Shown here: positions 49,340-63,000 of the stretch, one piece after another | Layout of the letters: each line of letters starts with the position of its first letter | How positions within the stretch are numbered: the stretch's first letter is position 1 | Assembly: GCA_026874595.1 (NCBI GenBank) | Contig: CM049316.1 | Span: 13,010,839-13,074,838, forward strand | Direction of reading: 5' to 3' | Source: Sipunculus nudus | Lineage: Eukaryota; Annelida; Sipuncula; Golfingiida; Sipunculidae | Length of the DNA: 64,000 bases | Notes under the pieces: generated by a model | What the model was told of the DNA's origin: nothing | Database searches by the model: none | The model's input: only the letters and a program-made list of their open reading frames with translations | Position numbers and translations under genes: made by a program

Positions 49340-52300
49340 TATAATTCAGTCCATATTCCAAGGTTCATTCATGCATAAGTGACTATGCATTTGTGAATAC
49401 TCTTTGAGGATGTTCCTGGATCAGGATCATGTACCAGATCCACATCAAAATCTAACTGATTCTTCATTTGTCCATTCCTGTAATGCTCTGAAAATTTCAT
49501 GAGCTTCTATTCATGATTGTATGAGTTAATGTCATAAACAAACACAGGCACATGAATGGAAATGTACTTATTCCCTCCTTGCCAAGGACATTGGTAAGTA
49601 TTTTTATTCACACCCATACTTCTGTGTCACTGACTATGACTGCACCTGGACTAATGCTAGGTCCAGCCCCCATATATGTATGGTGTACATACAGTTTATT
49701 CACTCATTTTTTCATCACTATTAAAACTGGGAAACGTTAACAGTATGTTAAGGGCCTTCTAATAAAATTAAAAGTATTTAGGAAGGGCATGCAGCTTAAC
49801 CCCTGGTGAATGGCACAAGAGAGAAGACTGGTTATCCCATGTGGAACCCTGACCCCAAATTTGTGCATGCGCAGTGGAGAACTAACAAAGTGTGATAAAT
49901 TGATAACCAATCAGATTCCGATCTCTCTCCACCTTCTGTATATGATAGATTACAAAATATATGTGATATATAAGAAATCCCGAATGCATGTGTGGTCCTA
50001 AATAAATACTTTAATGGTCCTTCAACCCAGAAAGGTCAATAATTAAACAAGCGTCTCATATTTTTGTGACTTCTTATTATAAAACATATAAATCATGTAG
50101 ACTGTGAAAGAAAACATACACAGAGGCCCTGCTGAACTATGATACAAAACCAGTAGTTACTCAAATGGGCATGTCTGCATTTGTGATACCCAATGTGAGT
50201 GAAGTTGGTACACTCTACTTTATTTGGGTGTTGTTGGTACTGTCTACCTTATCTGGGTGTTGTTATGGCTGTCTACTTTATCCAGCTCATGTTGGTACTG
50301 TCTACTTTATCAGAGTGTAACTGGTACTGTCTTCTTTATCTGGGTGATGTAGGTACTGTCTACTTTATCAAGGTGAAACTGAGTGATGTTGGAACCACAT
50401 ACCTTATCTGGATGAAGCTTTTACAGTTTACCTTATGTGATGTTTTTACTGTCAACTCTATCTAGCTTACATTGTTACTGTCTACTTTATGCAGGTGAAA
50501 CAAACCTTCTTAACATGATCATCTGTATATAAATAAATCATGTATAATTTCACGCAGAAATTTATTAACACAAATGTTTTTGGATTACTGAAATAAAAAT
50601 ATTTTCTTGCAAAATACTGCTTTACACTTCTAAAAAGACCATGAAAGCTGGCAAGCAATTTCATATCAAACAGGGACCCTGCACATCCTAAATCAAAGGT
50701 TGATTAAGACCTTTATACCCAAAACAAATTACTGCTGAGTTCACCTTTTTCCCATCAATAATAAATCCTTTAAACCCTGCAGTCCAACTGGCCTGCCATT
50801 AATTTACCAGTGGTTATAATCGCGTGACATCTCACCGTGAAAGGTTATATCTGGATTCAATTCACTGAGCACAGTTTAAGTAGGCGATTAACAAGGCACT
50901 CCCTTCATCCCCGCACACTGAGTCTGTACGCCAGGCTACACAGTGCACTCTGGTCAGTGTATTATTTCCGCTCCGTGCTACATAAACCATATTTACTCCA
51001 TCCTCAGGGGCTGGGTTATATTCAAATACCTTTATTCAAACCCCTTATTATTATTTGGATCTGATGTTTAAGTTTCATTGTGAATATCAGTCTGTCTGAG
51101 GTTTTACACAATGTTATATACATTTCAGAAGGTTATAAGGATAGGGGTATAATTCATTGTATCTTTAGACTGAAGATACCAGTATAGAACCACATAATCA
51201 AGATTACCGAGTTTTTTCTTAAATAGAGATGACAAGAGTGCTAAACTCTTCAAGTGTCTATGGACTTGCAACATCCCTGCCCCTCCCCCAGCCACCTACC
51301 AAGTAAGTTTATATATTATAACCAAATGGTGTAATTTGATAATGCCTTTGACAAAAAAATCCAATTCATATATAAATATAATAGGGCTGGGTATTGCATA
51401 CCCTCCTGGGGGATTCAATAATTAATATATATTATGACCATATTTGGTACTTCTTTCTTTTTAAGTGCAAAACTATTTTGGTTCTAATAAGTCATCAAGC
51501 AGACTTTCAAATTTCCTGGGATGCAGTTATGCTCATATGGTCCATCAAGCTTACTTCAACATCACCTTGCAGGTTCTAACTTCAGCCTTTCATAAATCCT
51601 AAATAATTAAGATGTATAATTTTGTATCATAGCTGTTATTTATACCACAATGAATCAGTTTCTGTCATATTTGACAAAATATCTATAAATATCAGAATTT
51701 GAAAAAAAAATTGAAGTAAGTAATACACAAATGGCTGTATCAAGATATACTAATATAGCAATAATATTGCACATACCTAATATACACATATATCTATTAA
51801 GAGAGTGAGATCGAGACAGAAAGAGATACAAATATACATCAATGATGTAAATGAGAAAATGAATTCGAGATTATATATGTCAGAATTTAAATTTAAGGCT
51901 CCTGATAAAGAACTAAGGCTTGATCATACATTCCCTTTTTTGTAATATTCTGTTAGTAGTTTCACACATGAACATGAGGTCACAGTATTTGAAAGAGCTT
52001 TTTCTACTGGACTTGAGATGGACTGTGCGTGATTTCTCGAGTCCTAACCTGCAAGTTCCAGTATGTCACTGGGTATGCGAGTATAGAGCAAGGGATAATT
52101 ATCTTGTCCAGTCTTTTTCTCAAAGTATTACACTTACTGGTAAGTACAATGGATTGTCTGTATTCAGTTTATGAGTTTCCTTCTAGTTTTCTATAAAAGA
52201 GGCGAGGAATATATGAATATATGACTAAGAATTTAGATACACATTTTAGAAGCTATGATGAAATTTCATAAATTTCCCCTGAGCTAGCTATGAATGAGAA

Positions 52301-52900
52301 AAAATTTCAATGACCTAAAAAAAAGACTGCACATGGCGAGTCTTAATTATGATGTGGCTTCAAGCTGAAGATATTGCAGAAAGTTTGAAATTTTACTGAC
52401 TAATATCTGTGCATATGCAAACATTAAAAGTAATTTGGCCAAAAAATATTTAGTTGTATTTCCCACATTTATAAGGTTCAGACTGTTCAGTGTACCTGAC
52501 ATTTGACTGAAGCCAGGACCCCTACTGTCTGTTTTATAGGTAAAATTTATTTTGAGATTTTTATTGTGAAATCCAATTCAAGGGCAATCCATCCACCCAA
52601 GTCTTAAGACTAATATTTTGTGTGATTTTTCCCCCAAAATTTACCAAATCAAGTTCAAGGTCACTCTTATAATGAAGGTCATGAACTTTTCTTTTAAAGA
52701 GCTTTATTCATTTGTTGGTCTTCAAGGCCAATACCTCAGCACATACAAAATCATTTTTTTTTCAAGGACTGTCCATGGTGGCAGTTGTGCAGCAGCAATG
52801 AAATCATGATATCACCAACCTAGGATAAAACTGAATACCCGGGATACAATTATGATAGCAATTTACTACATTAAAGCAGGAAATAATTATAACGTAAATG
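49340..52900 (+). other. Intergenic, no supported gene
   Basis: Contains a repeat fragment near 49400-49470 similar to 42780-42860 and 19230-19320 (GATCCA...CACCAAAATGTAATC type), a degenerate 29-30 bp array at 50185-50490 (GGTACTGTCTACTTTATC), and several short frames without domain, start context or splice-site support. Confidence 0.5.
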
Positions 52901-53020
52901 TTAAATATCAAAGGTAGAAACCTTTATAATATTTATGTGAAATATTAAAGGTAGAAACCTTTATGATATCAATGTGAATGGTAATGTAAGACAATAATAA
53001 CAGTACAATTGTAATTTATA

Positions 53021-53299
53021 AGGCAAAAAAAAAGGTATGGTTCTCAGGCACTTTTTCAGAAATCAGTGCAGGCGGGCGGTATTTTATTTTTACCTTTTTT
53101 TTGTATGTTTCAATAAAAATGTCATAATCAGAGAAAAGCATGAAAATAACAATTTTTTGGGGGAAACAGGTAAAAGCACTACATAAATTGTATTATTTAT
53201 CTTCTTGAAAGATAAAAATCAAAATCAAAATTTTTAATGCGGGGGGTTAAATTTGACACGGGTGGTGCCTGAAAACCAAACCTTTTATTTTTTTGGCCT
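53021..53299. mobile_element. MITE-like element, 279 bp, about 35 bp inverted repeats
   Basis: The left end AGGCAAAAAAAAAGGTATGG plus TTCTCAGGCAC matches the reverse complement of the right end (AGGCCAAAAAAATAAAAGG then TTTGGTTTTCAGGCAC). It lies in a repeated stretch with AAGACAATAATAA on both sides. Confidence 0.65.
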
Positions 53300-55312
53300 A
53301 AAAGCAAGACAATAATAATAATGTCAGTGTGAAATATTACAGATAGAAACCTTTAAAATATCAATGTGAAATAATAAGCAAAAATAAAATATAGCAACTA
53401 TTTTATGAAGGAGAGTATCTCATATGTAAGACTTAAAACAACCCAAGGTGACACTGACATTGAAATTATCCGAACACACAGCATAGCAAACAAGGTGTTT
53501 AAAAGGCTCATGGTTATAACCATTCAGCTCAACACACTGAACCAAGTGTAGTGACCCCAGGGGAACAAATATTCCTCAAGTCATGGACAGGTCAATAGCA
53601 CGAATATTAGTGTCCGAAGTGATTTATTCATTGAGTGGGTTATTTTTGTGCTCACACTTTGTGCAAGCACATAAGATGAATATGTAATTAACATATAGAC
53701 TGGCTCTGGGCTCATATCAATACTTCTGGGCTGACCAAGACGTTGGTACCGTTACACACATTTAGTATATGCTTAGATCAGCTTGTAATGTTTGTCATCA
53801 AAACTGTAGTAATTTTTTTTAATAAATATGATTCTGTACCGGTGTCAACTCATTGGATCAAAATTTATTTTCTTATTGTTCAAGTAAACATTCTGATATG
53901 TTGGTTATATGACCACTGGTATATGATTTCAATGTACCTGATCCTGTATATCATTGGAAAATTCTTTTTTATATAATAAATTCATAGAGGTGTCATGAAC
54001 ATTTAATTAAGGTACTATGTCACATTATGCCAACTTTCAGATAATACTGGTTTCTTCATAAGGACAAACCAAAACTTTCCTTAAAATAAGTGACCCACAG
54101 GTCATAATGCTGAGCTGACAAGCAATACGTTAAATATGTCCTAACATTCACAACAGGAATTTATAATCTGGATACCAAACTGAGAATTACTTAATGTGTT
54201 CTGGGTCTTTGACTGTCTGACACCAATTTCAACATGTTGTTCCTTAAGTGATGGGTCACAGGTATGAAAAGTCTAAATCAAGTCATGCCTGCAGGTTATA
54301 TGCAGATTGTATCAGAAAGGAATAAGATTTCTCAAGAATTAGTGGATCAATTTTGTTCAAATTTTGCATGTTGACTGTGATACATGTGTTAACTAGATTG
54401 TCTTTTTGTTGCAGTCTCAAAAACCAGCAGACTTTTTTTTACCCATTACATAACTTTGCAGATAAATTTCCATGGGAACCTTAAAATCTGAATATAAATA
54501 TGAAATTACTATACAGAGTTGTATACAGAGCTGTTTGCATCAAAACTGTTCTTAATATATTTTCTGGACCATGTTATCATGTTTTTCTTTGCTCTGCAAC
54601 AGGAAGAAGGGATGTAACAATGCACAGAATGATCAATGCATTTAACAATAACCCCATGATTAAATTGTTATCAATTCTTAATTAACCTCATTACTGATTT
54701 GTCTCATTTATTTATTCATTTTTTTTTTGTATTTACCATGTACCCCAGCCCCAGAGCCCTCTGTGAGCTGTCAAATTTAAGGGAAGATGCCACGTTGTTA
54801 ATCATACTTAATATCATATCATATTTGTATGCAAACGATATTTAGATTCAATGTACACTTGCAGGTAGATCACTTAACCTGCACAAAAACAAAATGGTGG
54901 GGATAAAGAGTGCGGGAGTTACATTGTTCCTTCTTTTTTTTTAATCGATCAGATTAATTAACAGTTATCTGATAAAATGTTTGCCTTTATTTAAAAGATA
55001 TGTACTACTACAGTAATTATTGAATCAAGAAATAAATCTATGATAGAAAATCCATAATCAATTAGATTCTAAGGTATCCCCAAATTCAAAGGCCTTAAAT
55101 AAATTAACAAAAATTTAACCCCTACTTGAGTTTATCTGAGTCTATAGTTCATACCAGTTTTTACATAATGTTTTATACTAGTGAGCCATGTGGCTTATGA
55201 ATTTCTGATCCACAGGTTTTCTGAGAGGTATGCATCCTGCAAACTGCCTGAGCTAAAAATAATGTTTAACACTGAACTAGTAGAACACAAATACAGTGGA
55301 ACCAGTCTGAAA

Positions 55313-55637
55313 GACCACCTGTCTAATAAGGCCACCTGTCTGATAAGGCCACCTGTCTGATAAGGCCACCTGTCTAATAAGGCCACCTGTCTGATATGGC
55401 CACCTGTCTGATAAGGCCACCTGTCTGATAAGCCACCTGTCTAATAAGGCCACCTGTCTGATAAGGCCACCTGTCTGATAAGGCCACCTGTCTGATAAGG
55501 CCACCTGTCTCATAAGGCCACCTGTCTGATGTGCCACCTGTCTAATAAGGCCACCTGTCTGATAAGGCCACCTGTCTCATAAGGCCACCTGTCTGATAAG
55601 GCCACCTGTCTGATAAAGCCACCTGTCTGATAAGGCC
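55313..55637 (+). repeat. 17 bp minisatellite, about 19 copies, one E-box per unit
   Basis: Unit AAGGCCACCTGTCTGAT with a few single-base variants. Each unit carries CACCTG. The neighbouring sequence to 55770 and segments at 10470-10560 and 37560-37640 in gene A and B intron 1 hold single related units, so the array looks like a local expansion of a dispersed repeat. Confidence 0.9.
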
Positions 55638-55769
55638 TACTGTGTACTAAGACCACCCTCGAGAGAACCGAATGTACTCACATTGGTTATAAGTGAACTT
55701 ATCTTATATGACCACTTAATTGTGAAATAAGACCACTTTAGCCAGTTCCATGGGTAGTCTTATCTTTAC

Positions 55770-56850
55770 AAAAGCTCTCACACAGGTCCTGCCCAGCTCT
55801 ACTGCCAAGATGTATTTCACTCTATCCATTGAGATTAACAAATTAACCCAGTTGCCAAAAAAAAACCTTTTACATGATCAGATATTACTCAACACAATAC
55901 TGACTTGTAGTGTATGTGACAGTTAATGCAGTATATCGATGACTGGTGATTTTCTTTTATATTCCATTACATAGGTTGTATTTTTGCATAATCTATGACA
56001 AAAGATTATATGTAGCACATTCAACTAAGTTATGTTATACAGATAGAATATTCTTATTCTATCAGAGATATAAGAAAGATGGGGCACAAAACATTGAACA
56101 GCATTTAAAACTGAATCTACCCTTGTGCAATGTAAAAGTGTCAACAGTGCCGTCCATTACTTGATTCGTCCTTGAATTTTGAGAGTGATGAAATGTTGAG
56201 GTCATACTTGATTTACATGGTCAACATTTTAGGTATAATTCTATTCATCAGATTTCATGGTTGTAAAGAAATTAAGGTACCTTAAATAACTGATGATAAT
56301 TGATCACCGGTGGTTTTTTATCTTTGAATCATTAAGTATGACTTTACCCTCAATTCCTACCACTAATATTGAAGAAGCATCTACAGGTGTACTTCATCTG
56401 GCTAGAAATGATTTATCACAAATAATCATTAAACGATTATCAATCAAACACCCTTACATTTGGTATTTAAATGGACTACAGGTCTGTTTCAGGCAAATTG
56501 AAATAAAGATAACTTTTAAAAGTGATTTGATCAAAACTGATAAAGGAAACTAGCAAATTTCACCCCTGAATTTCTAAACATTATATATATTTATGAAGTT
56601 TCATTTTACACATGATTTGTATGGTGGACATTTTACTGTCACTGTTTGATAGCAGCAGGGGGTCAATCCTTGCATACTACACCAAATAAACACACTGGTT
56701 TCCATCTGAACTGTACAAATACGCTAGTCAATGAAATGGGCACTAGGTACATAGTCACCATTGAAGGACAAAACAAAATGCAGTGAGACTGGACAGTGGT
56801 GGCCTGGCAGTGTCATATCCCAGCAGGTCCATGCCAGTCAATAAACACTC
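55770..56850 (+). other. Upstream flank of gene C, no gene seen
   Basis: AT-rich non-coding DNA. Frames at 55946-56164 and 56293-56553 have no recognisable motif. Confidence 0.5.
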
Positions 56851-56892
56851 TCTCAGCTAGTTACCGTTACTGTGCTTGACCATAACAATATG

Positions 56893-56957
56893 GTTTCCAA
56901 GGCAGCAGGATAGGATGGTATATATACAGGCTGGTCCTCTGGTTATGTTCACTTTAA
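56893..56957 (+). promoter_or_regulatory. Gene C core promoter: X-box-like site, TATA box, initiator
   Basis: GTTTCCAAGGCAGC at 56893-56906, then exactly 12 bases, TATATATA at 56919-56926, and an initiator-like TTCACTTT around A56951. The surrounding sequence is diverged from genes A and B, so shared order and spacing suggest constraint. The 5' UTR would be about 70 nt. Confidence 0.65.
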
Positions 56958-57020
56958 GCAGGGAAAGCTAACCAGAAGCAGGATAGGTCACAGAAAACAG
57001 GGAATATTACAACAAGAATA

Positions 57021-57035
57021 ATGGATACCAAACTG
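57021..57035 (+). CDS. Gene C exon 1
   Basis: ATG GAT ACC AAA CTG then donor gtaagag, the counterpart of METKM in A and B. Confidence 0.82.
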
Positions 57036-60000
57036 GTAAGAGGAATTACTTTGACCAAACTCTCTTAAAACTAACCCCATAATATATTATGCATCCATGG
57101 GAATTAAACCATTAGCTGTAGGTACAGTGATGATATAAATATATATATATAATTATAAAAATAATAAATAATACTTATGTGTAACTTATCAGGATACCTC
57201 AACATGTATCATTCCTCATCATATTATCAGGTGTACAACATTGGTTTATGAGCAAAAAACTCCATAATTTTATTAACCTAGACTGAGGTTGCTGAGTAAG
57301 ATAATTATAATTACAACACCCTGATAAACATTTCAGATTTTTCCTAACATATTTATTAACCTCAAGCATTTACTGTTATTATAAATATTTGCATTGCCCT
57401 TGACAACAAAAACTACTGGTCTATAAGGTAACCAAGGAAGCAACAGCACATAAGCAAGTTTACTTTAGATACACATATGTAATATTTGTACTCTAATATA
57501 TAGCAATCATATAGCTAGAATATGACATTTTTTTTAAACAGTTTTTTAATAAAGCAGAATTCAAGATATGTTCTAAATGACACTTAAACTGCAACTAAGC
57601 TCAGCATATGCAGGACAACACTGAAATATTCTAAAATAAGTGACCCATGGGTCATGATGCTCAATTTATTGACCTTTGACATTCAGGCCAAAGGAGAGCT
57701 GAGTTTGATCTGACTGAACACTGACTGGGATAATGTGGCTCCCTGAATTGTCTATCTAAATACATTATAGCAAACCTTTAATTATTTTCTAACTAATAGA
57801 CACTACACCTTTAATTATCTACAAAGGTTATAGAGCACTTTCCCTTATAATGGTAGCCATTCCATATGTTAGTATGCAGTATATATGTAGCATCATTAGT
57901 TTGGCTGCGGTAGGGATCCAAAATGCAGACACAAGGGCACTAATTGGGGATGTTCCACACCTAAAAGTCAGTGATCAGATATTCTTCCTCACTTGGGGAA
58001 ATAATATTTTTATGTGTTGTTTTTTTTTTCCTAAATTGTTTTGGCTGCACTCCCCATCCCTCTTCCTGCAGTTGTGGACATTTTTAGGGTACTAGTAAAT
58101 GGTCAACTCCTACCTTCTCCATGCTCTGGATTAGCCCCTGCCTTTTTAGCCAAAACTTTCATGAGATCTCGATGAAACTATTTGTTATAAACATCAGACT
58201 TTCAATTATATGTATCCTTTGTGTGTATGCTTAGATTTCAGACATAGGTATGTTAAAAAAGAACCAAGAAATATTCTATAATATTATAGGACATCATCAG
58301 GATTACAAACTGGGCATTAACAACCATATCGTACAGAAGACTCCACTGGGTTGGGGGGGGGGGGGTGGTAGGGATACTAAAATATCCATACAAGCAGAAA
58401 ATTATTATCTGACAAGAAGCAGTCAGAGACTACAATCTTTGCAAGAACTCTCATCAAATTTGCTGCATACACAGCTGTCACAGGTCAACAACTCCATCCC
58501 TGGTCTCCTCCAGAACAAAGCCACCTTTAATACCAATCAATACCATCTTGCACTCAGCCAAATTCAAGAGATAACCCTGTGTCACAAAGGAATGGAATCA
58601 TTTGATTAAAAACATAATGTGGTGATTAAGGCTGTCTCCAAAATTTAAGATTCTCCTTGGGTGTTATCATAACCCTACAAAAAATTCATCAAAATTTTTC
58701 CAGAACTGTGAAGTTGCTAACAGACAAACCATTCAACCAATGGGAATACAACACTTTTCTCTGCCTGAAAATACCACTGAAATACTGAAAACACTGAAGA
58801 TACCAAATAGTAATACATGATACAAGAGTATACACTGTAGAATAACTACCTTAACTGTAATATTTAACTGTGAATACTGTAATTATGTAAACACAGAGAA
58901 AGTAATTCATAATTGTCCAAGTAGCTGTAACATGAAGAAGAAAATTATTTACTTAGGGGAGGGGAAATACTGAAATTATCTATTTGGAGAGAAATTAATG
59001 AATTAATTATACCAGTTAATTAATATTAACTAGCTTATTAATTGGCACATTACTGAATAGATTTTGTATGGACTGGAATTTATTTGAATATCTTTTTTTT
59101 TGTTTCAGATTGTGGCTATTGCAATCTGCATTTTTGCAACAGGTAAGTCATGCATTAAATGCTTTAACAGATTTCTCTCAGCTTGTTAAATTTACTATAT
59201 GATTTAATATTGAAAATGTTGTTTTAGCCAAAATTTCCTTAGAAAAACATGACCACTGTAGCATAAAGACTTTGAATGATGTTATATTACTGTTTAGTGA
59301 CCGCTTTATGTTCATAAAGAGATTCTTTGTTACTTAAAAATTAAGTCTGTAAGTCAAAGGGTTAAATGCATAGCTGAAACAACCACATTTCAGCACATCT
59401 GTTTCTATAACAAAGTTTATGAATATGATTATGAATATGTATGTTAATATCCTTAAAAACAGATAATAAAGGAGAATGTTAATTCATTTTTTTTCCCAAC
59501 AAAAATAACACCAGTCAAAATAATTTTTAAAACATGAGGCCCAGTCATACAAAAATTCATTTGTGATTATTAGTCTTGATTAAGATTAAAAAAGAAAAAT
59601 TTTTTGTACAGTCATTAGACTATCCCATAACCACAAATGACTACCGGTAGTTGTGTGACAATGGTGGAAAGTCACTGTCTGTATGGCAAGTCCTTATACA
59701 AATCACAGGTCGCTGGGACTTGTGTCTTATCACAAATGTAACCATAAAGGGGCCCAATCACCTATCTGACCATTATAAACTAAAGTCAATCGCTTACAGC
59801 TTTCATACATGTAGTATGTCCGTATTCAAAAAGTTTAACGAGACATGGCCTCACAGACAACATAACACGTTGAATGCATACTTCCGCAGTGGCGCCCTCT
59901 ATCTTTATTCATACAAACTAAACATAGACTGGCATCTGCCATTAATATATTACACTACTCCCCCTTTGAAGAGAATGGCAACAGCATTATTCAGTTTTTA

Positions 60001-63000
60001 CATCACATAATACTCTGGACATTGTAACAACACTTATAAATGAGACAAACATAATATACCAGTATAGCACATACAGGTAACACATATGATCTTGGTTCAT
60101 CATTACAGATTTAACTTCTGCACTGGTTTTCTTATTCTCTCAGATCTTCGCAATGGTACAAGTTCAGGTTTATCAACATTTAAAGATACAGCTTCATTTT
60201 GCAAGTCATCCATAACATCATCAGTGGTCACATCACTGGTTGGATTTACCCTTAGATCAAAAGCATTAATATCAGTCTGACCATCAACATTTTCATACTT
60301 CCGCAGTGGCGCCCTCTATCTTTATTCATACAAACTAAACATAGACTGGCATCTGCCATTAATATATTACAATACAAATAGGCCAGAATTGTGGATATCA
60401 CTGCACACAGGCTGCTTGTTTTGTTTATACCAATGTGTTTATAATATGTGGGGGCCCGCCAAAATAATCAAAACAAATCCAACAAGGACATCTGGCAGCA
60501 AGTCAGATAAGCCAGAGCGATTGGCATTTTGCTACAAGTGACCTTCCCACCTCCTTCGCATATATGCAAACTACCATCTTAGATTACATGTTTTTCCCGT
60601 TTGTCAACATTGCTGTGTTTACAAACATGTTGTTGTCGATAAACAAGTTCACGCATCCTTCACGAAGGCCTTATAAGAACTTTTCACAACCACAATTACC
60701 CATAGATCATTAATATATACACAGAGGAGGCCAGCAATCACATAGATTCTTTTGCAAAAGTTAGGTGATTGGGCACCTTTAACATATTTACTAGATAACT
60801 GTTACTAGGTAACTGTTGCCATGGCATATGGTCATTGCTCAGAGGTGACTGTATTTTTTGTTTATTAGTTATCTTTGGCCTTTGTAGTGCAAGCTAAGAA
60901 ATACTGTTCACAAGATTCTGACTGCTCTGAACTTGGAGGACTCTTCTGCATCAAGAGCTCATGTAACTGGGGTATCTGCGCCTGTCCACGATCAACAGTT
61001 GCTCGCTGGCTGGGCTCAGAGCGGCTGTACCAATGTGTGCCTTGTAAGTCTGAACTATATAAATATTTCTGATAAAAATATATTTTTTAATTTATAACAG
61101 AAAAAAACTGATATAAAATTCTACATTTTTTCCCATATGTAAATGTACAAATCTGATGTTAAATTAAAATGCAGAACACTTGTTTTACATATGTAATGTA
61201 AAACTTCTGCTTTGGTTGCTGATGCCTGCATCTGATAACACACAGAAGGTGAAACCTGCAATTTTTTACCTGCATTACCAAAAATGTTTTATAACCACTG
61301 TTTATGATGAAATAGGAGCCACCAGTTAAACAGAAGTAAAAAATATTACACTGAACAACAATTAGATTTATTTGTGTAATATTGCGCAAATTGCACTGAG
61401 ATGTCCCCAAAGTTACATACACTATTTCTACTCTCTAGTGAAAAAGGTGGGAGAGAGTTGTTCCACAGACGGTGATAGTGGTGTCTGCGGTGCTCCAAAT
61501 TCTCGTTGTAACTCTGGAACTTGTGAGTGTAGCACCGGTGTCTCCATCTGGGGAGGAGAATACTGTGCCACTGACTCTCAGAAGACAGGCCCTGGAGAAT
61601 CCTGCAGTAGTAGCATCGGAAGCTGTACTTTGTCCTCTGGCGGCAGCACCTGCATGTCAACAACCGGCGCCAACTGGCATGACGAAGTGATCAGTTTCGA
61701 TTACCCAACTTGCTCCTGTCCCAACAACCAGCAGCTCGTCATTTCTAACTGGTACAACGCCTTTGACTACATTGGCCGCAAACTTCCCACCTGTGTCCAG
61801 AGTAAGTAGCATTTTTTTTTTAATTTTACAGTGGGGGAGGGGGAGGAGATTGGGCCAGGGTTGTGACCCACCTTTCATAAGGCAAATGCAAAAAGGGTTT
61901 CAAACCAATTTGGCTGAAACATTTTAAACCCAGCTCGGGAGTTGGTTTCAAACTGTTCTCTGCAAATTTAATTATCCGCTCTGCTAATGTGTCTTGTGAA
62001 GACCTAGTTTTAAAGCAGCAACTAAGTCACAGCACAAGTACTAATGTTTTGGGCGGCATGTTGTTACATTATTCAACAGGCGAAATGTACGGCATTAGTG
62101 CATACATGCCATTGTGAACACACAATGCGGTAATAAAATGGATTTGACAAATATGCTTTGAACAAAACATTTTAAAACCATTTTGTGTGTGAAAGGGGTA
62201 TATGAAGAGAGTGTGGCGGGGGGGGGGGGGGGGGGGAAGGTGCAGGTTATCATTTGCAACAAGTACTTATCTACAAAAAGAAAGAAATTTGGTCCACCAG
62301 CTCCTTAACAATGTCACAGGAGTAAGATCGTTCATGGCTCAAACTATTTAAAACAGATAAATGGAGAAACAGAGTTGTACATAATGTTTGTGATATAGCC
62401 TCATTGTTCGATTCTTGACATGTATGCAACCTTATTAATTTTCTCCCCAGCAATGCTTTAAGCAGTGACTGAGAAACCTTTTATACTGAAAGCAATACAC
62501 ATACAAAGTATTAAGTTAAGACCTTGGTATTGTGAAACAAAATTATCATTTTCATTTATTCTGTAAAAAAATGTTTTCATCACAGCGTTTTGTTAAAGAA
62601 CATTTTTACTATTACTTGTTATTGTATGGGATCAATTTATTTTCAGAGGTTGTTGGTAGTTTTTGTTTGAAGAACTCTGACTGCGACCAGATTGGTGGTA
62701 CCAGTACTGCCGTTTGTGTCAACAATGCATGCGCTTGCCCTTCAGGTTCAGTAACTGACTATTTAGGCGCAAACTGCAACAATGGAACAGGTAATGATTC
62801 AGTTTTCTTTAAATGCGATAACTTCTCTTAAAGAAATATTGATTTACAAGGAGATGAAGGTCCTATTTTCATATGCAAATATTTCTCCAAAAGGAAACTT
62901 CTTATTTGCAATTCAAAAAATAATTTCTGCTTATAAGCAAGAAATTCCTAAAACACATTCTTTTTACACATGCTGCATAATGTCAGCTTTAAATTTTTTT

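Noticed and set aside
51920-52174. 84-codon frame with a gtaagt donor-like end at about 52140
   Set aside because: There is one plausible donor and a weak acceptor, but no partner exons, no recognised domain and no duplicate to compare.
55195-55537. Minus-strand repetitive frame (QTGGLIRQV type)
   Set aside because: It is the translation of the 17 bp minisatellite.
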